The notes below the pieces were generated by a model. The model was given only the letters and a program-made list of their open reading frames with translations. It was not told the DNA's origin and ran no database searches. From assembly GCF_001619985.1 (NCBI RefSeq), contig NW_017264194.1:806001-870000 (forward strand): 64,000 bases of DNA, in the 5' to 3' direction. Shown here in pieces: positions 33,834 through 46,285 of this stretch; within the stretch, counting starts at the first letter, position 1; each line of letters starts with the position of its first letter. This stretch comes from Xylona heveae TC161. Lineage: Eukaryota > Ascomycota > Xylonomycetes > Xylonales > Xylonaceae. Position numbers and translations under genes: made by a program.

Positions 33834-35543
33834 TCAGTCTTCGTCCCAGACAGGGCAATGTTCCTTGGGCCTTTCGTCATCGGCCACCACTCTTCTTGCC
33901 TGATCTGTCATGCATCGAACCCATTCCTGTTCTTGTTGCATGATATCCTTTTCGAGCTGCCGCATGCCCTCCAACTCAGACGACATATCCCTCACCAGGG
34001 ATTTGCAGATATCAACCGCCGCGGACAAGCTCGATCCGCACACCACTGTTCCTAGGTTCTCAAGCTCCTCCAACCACGCCGTCATTCTCCTTGACAAGGA
34101 GAAACCCTCGTTCCTCCAGCTGTTTTCAAGTCCGTCGACAAATCGTAGAGACCTAACATTAACATCCGATCGATGTCTCTCTTGCCAGACGGACTCGACG
34201 TAATTCAGCCAATGATCGAAATATCTGCCTTGTCGCGTAAATCGGCCTTCAGGATCGCTGACTTGGCTAATATCTTGCAATAAACGCGCCAGCGTTTGCG
34301 TTTGCTCTCCCGACCCAATGTGCGAACCGCCCAGCCAGCTTTTCAATGCAGCGGCGTCTTTTCGTTGTTGGTTTTTCTGTTGGATTTCCTGCAAATCATT
34401 ATACTTTGACAAAACAACGCCAAATTTTTTTTCCAGTTGCTGCTCCGCACTACGTTCCCAGAATGTGATGCTTCCTTTCGCGGTCTGGTGCAACAAATGT
34501 AGCTGTAGCAGCTCCACCTGGACCCTCAAGCTCTCCAAAGTGAGAGGTTGCTCAGAGCCTGCACCTTCTTGCGGTCGTGAATTTGAAGAGCTAGTTGGCG
34601 TTCTTGTTATCTTTTTAGGTGAGTAATGTTGCTGTAGTGTTGTAAATGGAGGCCGCGACGGCCGTGTTGTGGCGCTTCTCGTCTGCGACACCTTTACTAG
34701 GGTAGATTTTGATCTTGTCAGCGGCGTGTCCTTCTGTATAATTGTAGGTTGACTTCTAGTTCGTGAGTGACCCTTGGTCGAGGTTTCTGATCTGTCGTTC
34801 CCGGCAACGCCTCTTGTGCGGCCTTCAGGCTGGAGAGGATTGGGTGTGGAGCTTTCGAAAGATTGTGGTGTGTTTGAGCGAGTCACGGAAGCTGAAGAAG
34901 ATACTGACACCGATTGATCGGGAGTTTGGCCATGAGAGATACCACTGCGGGTAGAAATGGTGTTTGAGCGTGGCTTTACGACTCTACTGTGTTCGGTAGA
35001 ATGATTACGAATGTGACTCTCATGCTTAGGATTACCGGAAGAGGCCGCTGAAGGTGCTGGTCGGCGTATTGAGCTCGGCCGGTCAAGGCTTGTAGAGGGT
35101 GTAGCAATCGTATTACTCCTTCCCAAAATTCCCTTAGCCTCTGACCGAGAGCTCGAACCAGAGGACTGATCATATTGTTCGCCAGGACGGCGAATTTTGC
35201 TTTGACTGGCGTTTGCTTTGGCGTAGCGACCAGCCTCAAGTGCTTCAGAATCCTTTCGAGAAGTGACTGGGGTAGAAGCGGCTGAAGGAGCGTAATGGCC
35301 GAGTTTGCGTTTCTCAGTTGGTAATCTGCTCGCACGCGGCTCTCGTGCTTCCACCACATCGTCAACGCTTCTTGTAGTCGTGCTCCCCTGCGGGCCTCTT
35401 TTCGATGGCGTCCTCTGTGGGAGCAGAGACTTCTTCATGATTCCACTTTCCTTTCTAGTCGCCTCATGCATAGGTAAAGGCGATGGTGGGGAGAACAACC
35501 CAAATTGTTTTAAGGTCGTATCTTCGTCATGTTTGTTTACCAT
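33834..35543 (-). CDS. Unknown protein, disordered N-terminus and coiled-coil C-terminus
   Basis: A single exon gives 569 residues. I do not recognise it firmly. Residues 1-335 are Ser/Thr/Arg-rich and mostly disordered, with repeated TRS and RSNT words such as RSNTIATPSTS and TPLTRSKSTLVK. From about 335 a helical, coiled-coil region begins (SLRVQVELLQLHLLHQTAKG, then ITFWERSAEQQLEKKFGVVL) and runs to the end (LEKDIMQQEQEWVRCMTDQARR). A basic disordered arm before an LLQLHLLHQ-type helix recalls the layout of augmin subunit 8/QWRF microtubule proteins, but this is only a resemblance of layout. The protein ends ERPKEHCPVWDED. A small upstream exon is possible. Confidence 0.65.
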   Translation of the reverse strand: MVNKHDEDTTLKQFGLFSPPSPLPMHEATRKESGIMKKSLLPQRTPSKRGPQGSTTTRSVDDVVEAREPRASRLPTEKRKLGHYAPSAASTPVTSRKDSEALEAGRYAKANASQSKIRRPGEQYDQSSGSSSRSEAKGILGRSNTIATPSTSLDRPSSIRRPAPSAASSGNPKHESHIRNHSTEHSRVVKPRSNTISTRSGISHGQTPDQSVSVSSSASVTRSNTPQSFESSTPNPLQPEGRTRGVAGNDRSETSTKGHSRTRSQPTIIQKDTPLTRSKSTLVKVSQTRSATTRPSRPPFTTLQQHYSPKKITRTPTSSSNSRPQEGAGSEQPLTLESLRVQVELLQLHLLHQTAKGSITFWERSAEQQLEKKFGVVLSKYNDLQEIQQKNQQRKDAAALKSWLGGSHIGSGEQTQTLARLLQDISQVSDPEGRFTRQGRYFDHWLNYVESVWQERHRSDVNVRSLRFVDGLENSWRNEGFSLSRRMTAWLEELENLGTVVCGSSLSAAVDICKSLVRDMSSELEGMRQLEKDIMQQEQEWVRCMTDQARRVVADDERPKEHCPVWDED

Positions 35544-36319
35544 CGTTCGCGATATCTGCCGAGCCCAATATTAGATTAGCTGAGGATTTCAAAGACCACC
35601 GAACAAAGTCAATCAGCCCAAACCTCCAAAGACTAGCCTTGTCTATTTCGCCCACCGACTTCTACATGAGAACATATAACATGTAGTCGAAATCTTGCCA
35701 GTATATAGTTTAGCTGAGGTTTGCGGAGATCACCAGAGCTCATTCGAACTCGAAATTCGGGGTTTCCCGAACGGTCGGCAGGGGATTGAACAGGGATGGA
35801 GTAAAGGAACAACTTTAGCTCACGCGGGGACCACACAGGTTGGGTATACCTGACAAAAATAGATAGTATAAGTTACAAGTATTCTTGAAATTAAATTTGT
35901 ATAGGAACCGTAATATAGATCTGGCACGTTTGTGGAACAAGGTGTGGGGTCGCCAGACGATCTCGAACATGTTTCAATCGCTCGAAGTTTTCTGCATGCT
36001 TGCTTTCCGTGCTAATTAAGCCGGTTCTCTGTCCGCCTGCCTTTGTTGAGAATTGTCTTTGAATTCTGGGAATCTGCACTAATTTAAATCTTCTACCTGC
36101 TTATGAAAATAGCAACATATGGATGACAAAACGCAAGACGAGCCGATCATGGTCATCTAATGCCGGAGGACCCCAGCTCCTTGAAACGAATGCCGGAAAA
36201 AGAACCCGAGGATGCCTGCTCGCAAACGCCGCGAACACTCGATTGCGATTAAGGTATACCCATTCCTCCGTCTATCCCCACTCCCTCCGAACGCAAGAAA
36301 AAGTTGTTAATCTTCTCCT
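35544..36319. other. Intergenic spacer
   Basis: The spacer lies between two genes on the minus strand and serves as promoter for the coiled-coil protein gene and as 3' side of the 6PGL... i.e. it holds the upstream region of the former; the latter ends at its right edge. Nothing recognisable is seen in it. Confidence 0.4.
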
Positions 36320-37111
36320 TTAAAGGCTACCTCTCTTGGGGAAGCCGACTCCTTGGGTCGCACTAACATCGGTGAACCAGCTCACCTTCTCGGCACCCCC
36401 TTCGTTCACCAAGCCACATGGAAGACCCTGGCCTTCTTCCGTGTCAAAGATCTTCTTCATCACATCCTTCTTTCCTTCGCCGGTAGCGACAAAGGCGATC
36501 TTCAAGCCATGAGTCACTAAAGGAAGAGTCAGGGTAATTCGCTTCGCCGGGGGCTTGGGCGAGTCGCTAATGGGAGCAACCCAAGCGTCCGATTCGCGCA
36601 GGAGCGAATGATTTGGGAAGAGACTGCAAGTGTGGCCGTCGGGGCCACAGCCGAGCAAGAGAAGGTCGAAGATGGGGAGTTTGACGCTGTCTTTGGCAGC
36701 AAAAGATTTGACCAGTTCCTGTTCATACTGATCCGCGAGCTCTTGAACATCGTCCAGGTACGTGACGTCGATAGGGTGCACAATGGGCTGGCCCAGTTCG
36801 GCCGGAATCTTGTCAAGAAGCTCCGACTTGAGGAGCTTGTAGTTGCTGTCGGCATGATCCAATGGTACGGCGCGTTCATCCGCGAAGAAGACTTCCCACT
36901 TGTCAAAGCGAACAGTATCTTCAGGGGTGCCGTTACCCGGAGTGAGGAGAGCTTTGGCGAGAACGGCAGGTAGAGAGCCGCCAGAAACGGCAATCTTGAA
37001 GGCATCGTGACGATTTAAACCGTCATTTTGAGAGCTAATCACGTAGGAACGGAGGTTCTTAGCGAGCGCGTCGGAGCTCGAGAACGAGTAGAGATTCGGT
37101 TGCTTGCCCAT
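36320..37111 (-). CDS. 6-phosphogluconolactonase
   Basis: A single exon gives 263 residues from the start MGKQPNLYSFSSSDALAKNL. The enzyme hydrolyses 6-phosphogluconolactone to 6-phosphogluconate, the second step of the oxidative pentose phosphate pathway, in the cytosol; yeast counterparts are Sol3/Sol4. Family signatures are clear: AVSGGSLPAVLAKAL (about 42-56), FDKWEVFFADERAVP (about 70-84) and LLLLGCGPDGHTCSLFPNHS (about 155-174). It ends near SATQGVGFPKRGSL, as in fungal relatives. The frame is open upstream of the ATG but only by non-ATG codons, so the Met before GKQPN is chosen by homology. Confidence 0.95.
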   Translation of the reverse strand: MGKQPNLYSFSSSDALAKNLRSYVISSQNDGLNRHDAFKIAVSGGSLPAVLAKALLTPGNGTPEDTVRFDKWEVFFADERAVPLDHADSNYKLLKSELLDKIPAELGQPIVHPIDVTYLDDVQELADQYEQELVKSFAAKDSVKLPIFDLLLLGCGPDGHTCSLFPNHSLLRESDAWVAPISDSPKPPAKRITLTLPLVTHGLKIAFVATGEGKKDVMKKIFDTEEGQGLPCGLVNEGGAEKVSWFTDVSATQGVGFPKRGSL

Positions 37112-40100
37112 GGTGAAATAGGTGTGTGATAGGCTTGAGGTGAGAGCGACTTGAGGTCTCTTAATGATAGTTGAAGCGGGGTCTTCAGTTGTCGACCATG
37201 CACTGGTTGAGTTGGAACAATCCGGTCGCACAGTGAATTGAAAGTGTGCGTTTTCGTTTTTTGATGGCAGTCGTGATCGCCTGGTTGAAACGGAGAGGTT
37301 GATGATGTTGTTGACTTGAAGAAGAAAAAGGGAGAGTCAAGCTTTGGGTGAGGAGATTAAGATTACTGATGAATTGGGGTGGGGGGTCAAGATCGCCAGA
37401 CGAGGAAATGGGCGTTTTGAGCAATAATGACGGAAGGCGACGGATTTTGGGTTGGAAAGTGCCACGGAGGTAAGCCCGAACAGGAGGGACGGAGAGAGAA
37501 GCTCAAAGAATACTTGATCGCGCAGTACCACGGCTCACGCACTGGCAGGGAGGGTACCGGTACGGAGCCCCATCTCAGGTACCGAGACTACTCCCGTCAC
37601 GTACAGATAAGTTATGCTGTCATTTCGGTTTTGCATAGCTCTGTTTGGTAGGAAATTCTATTACGCCTTTATCACTCGCTCAACCATTTCTGTCTCACAG
37701 GGCACGACGATTGCAATCAATTCAAGTCTCGTGGCACGTATCCATCAGGTACAGATCATGCAAAGTTGGCCATTGGGGGAATGTAGACCTGGCGAGAGCT
37801 TTGCTTGCAGGACGGGAGGAGAACAAGAAGCAGAAAAAGGGAGGAGATGGCCGAGTACGAAAGGGATAATGTAATATCAGAACATTTACTCTGTCTACCT
37901 ACCGTTGGGGTACGAAAGAAACGGCTGGCCACATGTTGTATGAAACCAAAATTAATCGTTTCGCTGTGAACGCTAACTGTTCAATGCTAGAATTTTCAAT
38001 GCCGAAATGAGCCAAGAGAGCCAAATTTCAGTTAAGTCGAAGCTGAAACGGTCCAAGGCTGCTGCGGGGCGGGTAAGGGCTCCCCTACGAGGAAATTGTG
38101 TGAGGGCAGCCCCCCGCCCTCCCCCTTTCTGGGAGATTTTCAATACCGTTTTATCGCACCAAACATTATTCACGTTGCGGATCAGGGTCCTTGGCTGATG
38201 TCTTTCAGTCATCTTCAGCAAAGAGACAAACATTGAAATAAAATTCGGCCGCGACATTGCGTCTGACGCAATTGTACAAGGAGCGCTTGCGGCTTCATTC
38301 CGAGGCTCATCCTCCTCTCTGCGAGGTCCGATCGAAGGATGGACATCAGCAAATAGAAAGCGGTTGTTAACTGTAACACTCGGTTAAGGCGTATAAGGTT
38401 TACAGTTTTCACGCCACAACTTCACGATTGTACAGAGTACTGTACAAAATCCTCAACGGTAATAGGGTCATGACATCGTTTGGGCCCCGCTCTGCACTTG
38501 GTAGCCATATGATGTGACCGCAATGAAGTAATCGGCAAAAGTAGATTCGGACCCATTCAATTGAAACCCAAAATGTGTTAAGTACTGCATCTGTCAAAAA
38601 TTGCCACCAAACTATAAGCGCAGGCTTGAAGCAGAGCCAGAGCTGTGTCTTATTCTCCTGTTTCTAATTAACCTTCTCATGCACCTTGCATCGCGCAGAA
38701 CATCGACCTGTGGTTACTCTTGGTTCCCTGAAGTAATTGGTGTTCAAATTCAAGATGAATTTTACCGAGGTAAGATTGCTCAGAATTCAGGAACGAGAAA
38801 ACGCGAATTAGGTTCTCTCGCAAGACTCCTGAAGTCTCTTTTCCTTGCCCTTCTCCCCTTCCTCTCTTTTCTTCCTTCTGGACGACAGCGGTTCGCTACG
38901 ACCAATGACAGCGAAACTATGATGTCATATTACCGTAGAACTTTTGGGCCACAGTGGGGACCATGTGCCGCAGACAGATACGTTGCCCACGTTCTCGTCG
39001 TTCGTCACAGCAAATGTGCCCCGTGGATGGAGAATCATATATGTGGGCAGTAGAGCTCTGGTTCAACGATTCGGAGCCTGATTTTCAAACGACTCTGCGA
39101 AATCTGTTTCATGCAGATCCGATCGCCATCTACCTAGAAATCATTGGACCGGCCTATTGGGCAGGGAAAAGCCGAGAGGTACTCGTAGGCTACGAATAAG
39201 CAGTTTCCCTATCTTCTTCGGTTGGAAACAGTCGTGGTAGCTAAAATGCTTTTCTTTTGTCGTGGACATGGGCACTTGAAAACTTTTAATCTCACCTCAC
39301 CATGGTTCCACGAGACGTCACGTCCTGACTTCACACCTCCCCTCCCGCCTCTCTCTTTGGTTGTTTGTATACTCTATGCTGAACCGGGTTAAGTGGTTGG
39401 GCGTTGGGTCAATAGCGCACCGCCCGTCGTGAAAAGGCTAACTAACGGACGGGAAGGGCCTTGCCCAGATGATGTATGCACTCTCTTCCAGAGATGGCTC
39501 TCCTTGGAAGGATTCTACTGAGGCTATTGGCTGGGCAGCAACCCAGCCCATCTGCCACTGCCGGACGCAAAGGTGACGAATCTCTTTAAGCCCTCTTGGT
39601 GACAAGCGCATGCGCGCACGGTCAGGGCAATCTCGATGTAGGAGTCAAGCCCTCTATTGTAGAGAATGGCGCACGAGCACTTTTGGCGTCATTGCCGCGC
39701 TGACGTTCGGAAAGAGCTGTATCCTCTTTGTTCCTGTTCCTCGCAGTCATGTAAGACTCAATGAAATCGAACCCTGTCCCTTGACTCAACTGTCCCTTGA
39801 CTCAGGCCACTTGTCGTGGCCGCTTGGGGGTCTTTGTACGAGGTATACGTAGTAGGCTCGCGATAGCCGTTGGGCCAAGAGAAATCCTCTGCTCTTTGAG
39901 GGCCGAAGTGGAGATGGCCAAGAGTACCTATTCCTTTCTGTTTCAAGGGCTCTTGCCTTGGTCATAAAAATGAAACGTAGAATTATAACTTTTTTAATTT
40001 GGTTGGAATTAAACTGATGCGAAACCTTGCATTGGTATAACACCGGAGGGGGACGGACCCGCGCCAACGTGACGTGAATTGACACCATCACGGAATCCGT

Positions 40101-41292
40101 CCGCAGACTTGGCCTTTGCTAGATGGACAAGACGCTTGGAGCATCACGCCTCTTTCTTCATGTTTCCTTTTTGGCCTCTGCCGCTTTCCCTTTCGGTACT
40201 CTTCCAGGGCAAATCTAGGCCAACTCCCACAACCCCACAGGACGAAAACCCATGAGAAGGGGTAGTTTGACCCCATCAAATCCCCCCACTGGAGACGCCC
40301 AGAGACGCCCATCGAAAGGAAAACAGGGCAGAAAGGCGCAAAGGGACCTGGAAGTCACAACCGTCGGAGAGGCCAAAACAGGTGGTGAACTATGAAGGTT
40401 CTTTTCTGGGCGACATGCTTGAGGTCCATCTACCAATGAGATGACTGAGGGTTTTGTTGTCGCTCCCAGATGCCTCTTTGTTCGTTGACTGCGAATCCAC
40501 CCACCCCCTGCAAAGACCTACCTGGACCCGACCAGGGCGCTCCGGATCCTGGTGCACCGTGGAGATCGGGCTTTTTCTTGTGCTTGCGTCCACACTCACT
40601 ACTCTAGCTGTGTTTCCCCCCCTTCCCGTGCCTTTGAAGTTTACCTTGGGTGCAATGCAACTGTACTACTCTTATGCCCGTTGGCATCATCATCATGACT
40701 AGCGGGGCGATGAGACGAAGCATTCGTAGGCCTGGAGAAGCTTACCGTAGTAAAGGCCAGAACGCATAACATCACCTCATCTCCCCCCTTCCCTCTCTTC
40801 ACCGATTCATGCCTGTCTCTCCCGCACATGCAACGATTTGGTCGTTCCTGGGTGAAGCATATCAAAATACTTGTCCCCTGTCGGTCGGCCGATGCATTTG
40901 GCCCTGATACAATCCCACCTCGGTCTCAGCCTCGGGACCGGCCAGCCACGCCTAGGACTCCTCAACTGCGAAAATAAATCCCAACTCCCCCACAAGTTCC
41001 GCAGCATCCGCCAACCTTGTTCGAGCCTGCATAATTATCTCTCGCTGACATCCCGAGACGCGTAAACACTCATACACTTTGTGCCGAAGCATCTTTTGTG
41101 TTTATTGCCTCTTTTTATATAACCACACGCCAACTCCATCTCGACTTCTTTCTTCTTCTGAATATTTCCAACTTCGCGGCGCACTCCTCATTGATCGACT
41201 TCATTGATCGACCAAATTGCTCTGGAAGCAAAAATAAACAAATTACGATTCATTGTCTAACCACCATCGCCTATCATCATTTACGATCAACA
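37112..41292. other. 4.2-kb spacer without a recognisable gene
   Basis: Apart from the promoter of the lactonase gene (left) and the likely promoter and leader of the zinc-ribbon gene (about 40.9-41.3 kb, with C/T-rich tracts), I see no gene. One short tandem duplication of a 15-base word (CTGTCCCTTGACTCA) lies near 39775-39804. Frames such as the one at 38601-39053 lack protein-like composition. Confidence 0.45.
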
Positions 41293-41535
41293 ATGGAGGC
41301 GTCGAAAGTGCTCTCACCAGCTACGCACAGCACAAAGCTGATGGCAAAGCCTGTCATTGCCTCACCACCACGAACGGCGGCCGTCTCTCCAGCAGTGTCT
41401 TTGAGTGGAATGGCTCGCTGCTCACGATGCCAATGCACCTGGAACATTGATGTTCCCGTTCATGGCATGGTCCGATTCGGTGTCAACTCCTACTATTGCC
41501 GTCGCTGCGCCGACCTCGTCGGCCTGAAACGCTAA
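41293..41535 (+). CDS. Small zinc-ribbon-like protein
   Basis: An intronless 80-residue protein. The first 40 residues are Ala/Ser/Pro-rich and basic. The second half has two CxxC knuckles, C43-C46 and C69-C72 (C48 is extra), 22 residues apart, ending YYCRRCADLVGLKR. This is the arrangement of a small zinc ribbon that could bind zinc, RNA or protein. The ATG follows a CAACA leader typical of fungal starts. I do not recognise a named family, though short proteins of this sort recur in filamentous fungi. That the knuckle spacing is intact argues for a real gene despite its size. Confidence 0.65.
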   Translation: MEASKVLSPATHSTKLMAKPVIASPPRTAAVSPAVSLSGMARCSRCQCTWNIDVPVHGMVRFGVNSYYCRRCADLVGLKR

Positions 41536-43990
41536 ACAATGCCGCGTGCAACGTGGGATGTTTCCAAGGGAGAGCGGTGGACCGCCTAGTTACCACTAGA
41601 GATTCATGGTGTTTCTCTCCAACACTGCTCCCCACAAAACCCAAAAGACGACTCTCAACCGCCTTCAAACTCCACTCGGACCATTTCGACTACCCCAAAA
41701 GGAAAGTGATCATCGGCGACGCAGATCCCGAGCGGACCCCACCGGGCTGGACCTGAATCGCATGATGATCATCACAGCTCTGGATCTTTTACAACGATCT
41801 CAACTCGACAACATTACTGTATTCGATTTTTCTGCTCGTATGAGTAACGTTACGACCGATTTGCCGATCTCGGCCTGGGCCATGTTTCGTTGGTTTCCAA
41901 AACACTTTATCCGAACAACCATAGCACCCACAGAGGGTCGATGCTACCGATGCACTTAACCACCAAAGAACCACCCGCTCTTGTTTCACCTTTTTTCTCG
42001 CTGCGTCCCTTGCTACACAATAATTTCTGGTCGGAAATGTGAAACATCGGTTCTCGGCTCTCGGGTCTAGGCCCAACGCTCGGAGTGCATCGAACCATCG
42101 GATAAGTCTCGGCGCCGGTTGGCGACTCGATGGCTCAGGCTTATGGTATATCGACGGTTGTATCAACTGATGCGGCATTATTGCGACCAAGCAACATTAT
42201 ACTCTGGAGTATTTATTGAACAATTACATTCTATTGCTGCGCATTCGGCACGCCGTCTTCTGGATGCTCTTCTTTGCTCTTCATCGCAGAACACTCGCAG
42301 CAACATGTCGCTGGAATCTACGATCTCATCTCTTCTTTGATGCATCACCATCACCATTTTCTTTTTCTTTTTTAATTTCTTGTATATTACACCATTCTTG
42401 ACGGATGGATGGAAACGATTTTATTCTTTTAATTTTCCTTTCACAGTACACGAATACCCCTGTTTACATTACGTACATTGCAGCCTGCTGAATGGCTTTG
42501 GCCTTTATTTTTTTTTTTTTTTTTTTTTTTTTCCCCCCTCGAATCACGACATACAGCGCAAGCAAACTTGCTTCTGGTTCAAAGTTTAGCTCATAGCGAT
42601 TGGCGTTGAAAAAGCGTATTTGTTTTATTCAATAGAAAATGGCAGATATACGTTGCCATATAGAATAGATATTATGACCACATACTTTTTTGCATCAGCT
42701 GTTGCTTACAGTCCGTAATCGTGTTGTTTACTCCAATCACCATCGCCATTTCATATCGCGTTTTTCTGGGCTCGCATGATTACGCGTCTTAGCTGATATA
42801 TGTTATTCTGTACGTAAGTTTCCCGTCAACAATCTACCTATTTTACTCCTGCATACGACAGGACGACCATTTTGCACGTGTTGCTTACTCGGTACATTTC
42901 TCTGCTAACTAACAACAGGTGCACTGCCAGTTCATATCGAAATATTTCACACCCAACCCAACCGATCGTCTCCCCCACGGAAAATCTAAATCCCCATGGG
43001 AAATCAGTTGACTTGACCTGACTCCCTTCGCACAGGGCAACTGATTCACCACTTACCTTTACCTACCTACCTAGGTACCTTACTTTACTGCCTAATACGA
43101 TAGGGAAGTGAAAGGGGTACTCGCGTCACAGTCGCACAGATCCATTCATCCATTCATCCAGTCATCCAGTCATTCCTCATTCCATCTACCTACTTGTTCA
43201 CCCACCCATCATATCATTTATATCATTCATACCTCCGTACAGTCATCCAGTCACCTATCTATCCGTCTGACCTTCTGCCATCGATCGATCGATCGATTCC
43301 ATCTCATCGCGTCCCGTCCCATCCCAACCAATACATTATTCTATTATCAAACTTATCACCCCGCAGTTCTTTACTCTTACTGTAACTGTATTGTAATACA
43401 CTGCGTAAGCCGCGCCCATACACTGCCCTCCCCACGCCTGGTGCTCTCTCGACGTTTCATCCGCTGCATTCCATCTCCAACCGCCAATTTCTCTATCACA
43501 TGTGAAAGTCCATACGTATTATCAGCTGAAAGGCATTGCGAATCGAGAATCGAGAATCGAATATCGACAGCATGGTCGAGCCCCGCGTTGTGTTTCCTGT
43601 CCTATACTTACTCTGCTTTATTCCGTGAGTAATGAATCAATGAACTAACGAATCGACGATCCATGTGTGTCCCGTACGTTGGTGGTGAATCCCTTTCATT
43701 ATTTTTTTTTTAATATTTTATTTTATTTTTTGGGAGAATTTCCTTCAATGATCACTTCACAGGCTTCCCTATCAGTTGAGTTCGTGTCTACATTGTGACC
43801 CTGTGTGAATAGACCAGTATTCCTACCCCTCGTGAATCTCCATGGTCATTCGACTCATTCATCGTTGAAGAGGTATATATATATACCTATACAAGATCAT
43901 CTTCTCCTAGACGCTGTCTGCTTCGCTTTGTGCATTGTGCTTTTGTTTTGGTCGCTCTATCGAACCAACATCTCATTTTACGCTCATCTT
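41536..43990. other. Low-complexity spacer
   Basis: 41536-42500 should hold the 3' trailer of the zinc-ribbon gene. Simple repeats follow: a run of about 29 T then C (about 42508-42538), TACCTACCTACCTAGGTACC at about 43060-43079, CATCCATT/CATCCAGT arrays (about 43140-43260), (ATCG)n (43281-43298) and a GAATCGA repeat (about 43540-43565). An open frame over 43108-43632 only mirrors this pyrimidine-rich DNA. Confidence 0.45.
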
Positions 43991-45660
43991 CAGCTCGCTG
44001 GAAGATAGTTTAGAAGGGGACCAGTGGACCACTTGGTTATAGCAATTAAACTCGTCTTCAACTCTAAAGAAATTCTCACCCATGCCTTAATTGACAGTGG
44101 CGCATCCGCCCTTGGCCCCTTGCCTTCATTGAACGAAGCTTTGCTCAGCAGCACCAGCTACCACTCGCCCAACTTGATAAGCACGAACACTTACAGTAGT
44201 GGATGGCCGAACCATAGCCTCAGGACGCCTCACTCAGTACTCTCAGACAACAATGATAACTGGTAGCCATCAGGAGTCAGTTAAATTCCTGGCAACACAG
44301 CTGGGTCATTACCCGGTAGTCCTAGAAATTAAATGAACTTGAACTAAGTATCTTTGATTTCTTGAACGAGACGCTGAATTATACTATTTTTCTTATTTTA
44401 TTGAAGAGAAATGGAAGGCACGCATAAATACATCTTTCGTGATTCGTTTGACTCACGGTCACTACTTGACCAGATCTGGAAGTATCGAACCGTCTATTAT
44501 TTGAAATAGCCAAAACAGAAAGGACATTGTGCAAGCTGTCTCCGATCACACAATAGCTCAGAAAATTGCGTCCTTACAGGAGATCGAGAACAGTACTAAT
44601 TGCTAAAACTATCTAGAAAGACGACAATGGCAATGAAAAGCCCCCTATGGCTTCGCCTTGGATTCTTGGAATCAGTTTCCGAGGTTGATTCAGCTCTAGT
44701 CACAATTATTATTCGGCCTACCACTGTCATATTGCTCAGTCTGGAGTGTTTTGCCTTTGTATTGAACCATCGGTGTGGATATCATCCATACCAACGAGAG
44801 AGTCAATCAAACGCAAGCTGGGTCTGGACTCTCACTCGAGTCCACTATCCAAGCATGTACAATTCCTAGATAAAGAAATTGACGAGATCGAAAAAAAATG
44901 GAAGAATGCAAACCCTCAACCATTCAGGTTCTCATTCCTGGACTAGCAAAAGCCCTAGAGCATCAAAGTAAGTTTATTTTTCTTTCTTCTTGTTTCAATC
45001 CATGAAATGTCGAATAAGCTATTGCAAATGCTACCACCCGTTAAGTTAGAACAGTCCAATTGATTGTTAGCCAGCTCCGAGCTCGTTTTCTGCAAACGCG
45101 GAACCCAGCTTGGTCTACGTTTGTGCCAGACATCGCGATCAGTATCAACACGAGACTGATTCGGATCCATGGATTTACGCCCACACAGCTAATGCTAGGC
45201 TATCAACCCACTTTGGATCGAACCCTTCAGCCTGCCACACAGTCTACAAATGGTTCTCCCTCTCAAGGCGATGCACTACATCTGGCATGCCTTCACCAGG
45301 ACACTCAATGGGAATTGCAAGAATTAGCAGCTATGGGGTATATGGACCACACTTCATGTATGGCTAGGATCAAAAACCCTATATGGTCCAAACCACAAGT
45401 GGTGATCTGGTCTTAGTACACAACTTCACGTTAGATAAGGACTATGGTAATAAATTAGACCCATGATGGTCAGAGCCCATGTTGTTGACAAGGGTTCTGC
45501 CAAATGAAGTCTTGGGAATGGTTTAGCCTTTATATAGCGTTGGGCTACCAAATAGACAAGAAAGAAAAATCCACTTCAGCAACATGAAGGTCTATTTCCC
45601 TCAGGATCCAGATTTTCAACAGGAATCACCAACCATTTACATACACTGAACAGCACATGC
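43990..45660 (+). mobile_element. Fossil of a Ty3/gypsy-like LTR retroelement, incomplete
   Basis: Two pieces of a pol gene are recognisable in element order on the plus strand. One is a retropepsin-like segment near 44030-44140 with the active-site motif LIDSGAS. The other, near 45060-45600, resembles the C-terminal part of an integrase (GFTPTQLMLGYQP). The distance between them is far too short for a whole element, the reading frame is broken many times, and no terminal repeats or flanking duplication are evident, so the copy is old. The surrounding DNA to about 46.2 kb is AT-rich and may be further decayed material. The borders are approximate. Confidence 0.6.
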
Positions 45661-46285
45661 TTACAGCAGAATCACCGGTCAACGGTCGATCCTGCTCAAC
45701 TCACCTTGTGGTTTCTAATTAGAACATCCATTATTACTTGAAGGTCAATGAGAACTAAAAACAATAAAGGATTAAAATGCCCTATTACAGGTGCAACCAT
45801 GTAAGCCTTCATCTGGACTAATTAATGGTTCAAAATTGGGATCAGAACTAACCCTAATCTAGACCTGCCATCTTACATTGACATTGTTGTCAGTAAAACT
45901 ATGCTTGTCCATTTTGAAATCACATACAAATCCTCAATTTTGAGCAGCGGCCTTTACTTGTTCAACTTAAAGAGACAACTATTAACATTGCTTTCCTTCT
46001 GTTTGGAAGAAATATCCTGCCTCTTGTCGTAGAATTGTATTGTCTCGCAAAGCTACTACATGCTCATCACACAAATCACAAATCACCTACTCACTGCCCT
46101 TTGAACACGTTTCCATTACTTATTCCCTGAAAATTCAACTTATCGAAACACCTCAACTAAAATTCGACAATCTACTTTCACCCTCTTTTCCTCGCTTCCT
46201 GCGGTCAAATTTCAAACACATTTTCATCACTTCTCGTTTCTCACTCACCTAGGGCGTTTCGACACCCTGAAAATCATCCTCCGTC
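45661..46285. other. AT-rich spacer upstream of the chymotrypsin-fold gene
   Basis: This stretch follows the retroelement fossil and includes the promoter and leader of the next gene; 46040-46260 is C/A-rich as in fungal leaders. Nothing else is recognised. Confidence 0.4.

Noticed and set aside
38601-39053. 150-residue plus-strand frame in the 37-41 kb spacer
   Set aside because: It starts without ATG and its composition changes abruptly; no family resemblance.
43108-43632. 174-residue Ser/His/Pro-rich frame
   Set aside because: It is the translation of CATCC-type simple repeats, not a protein.
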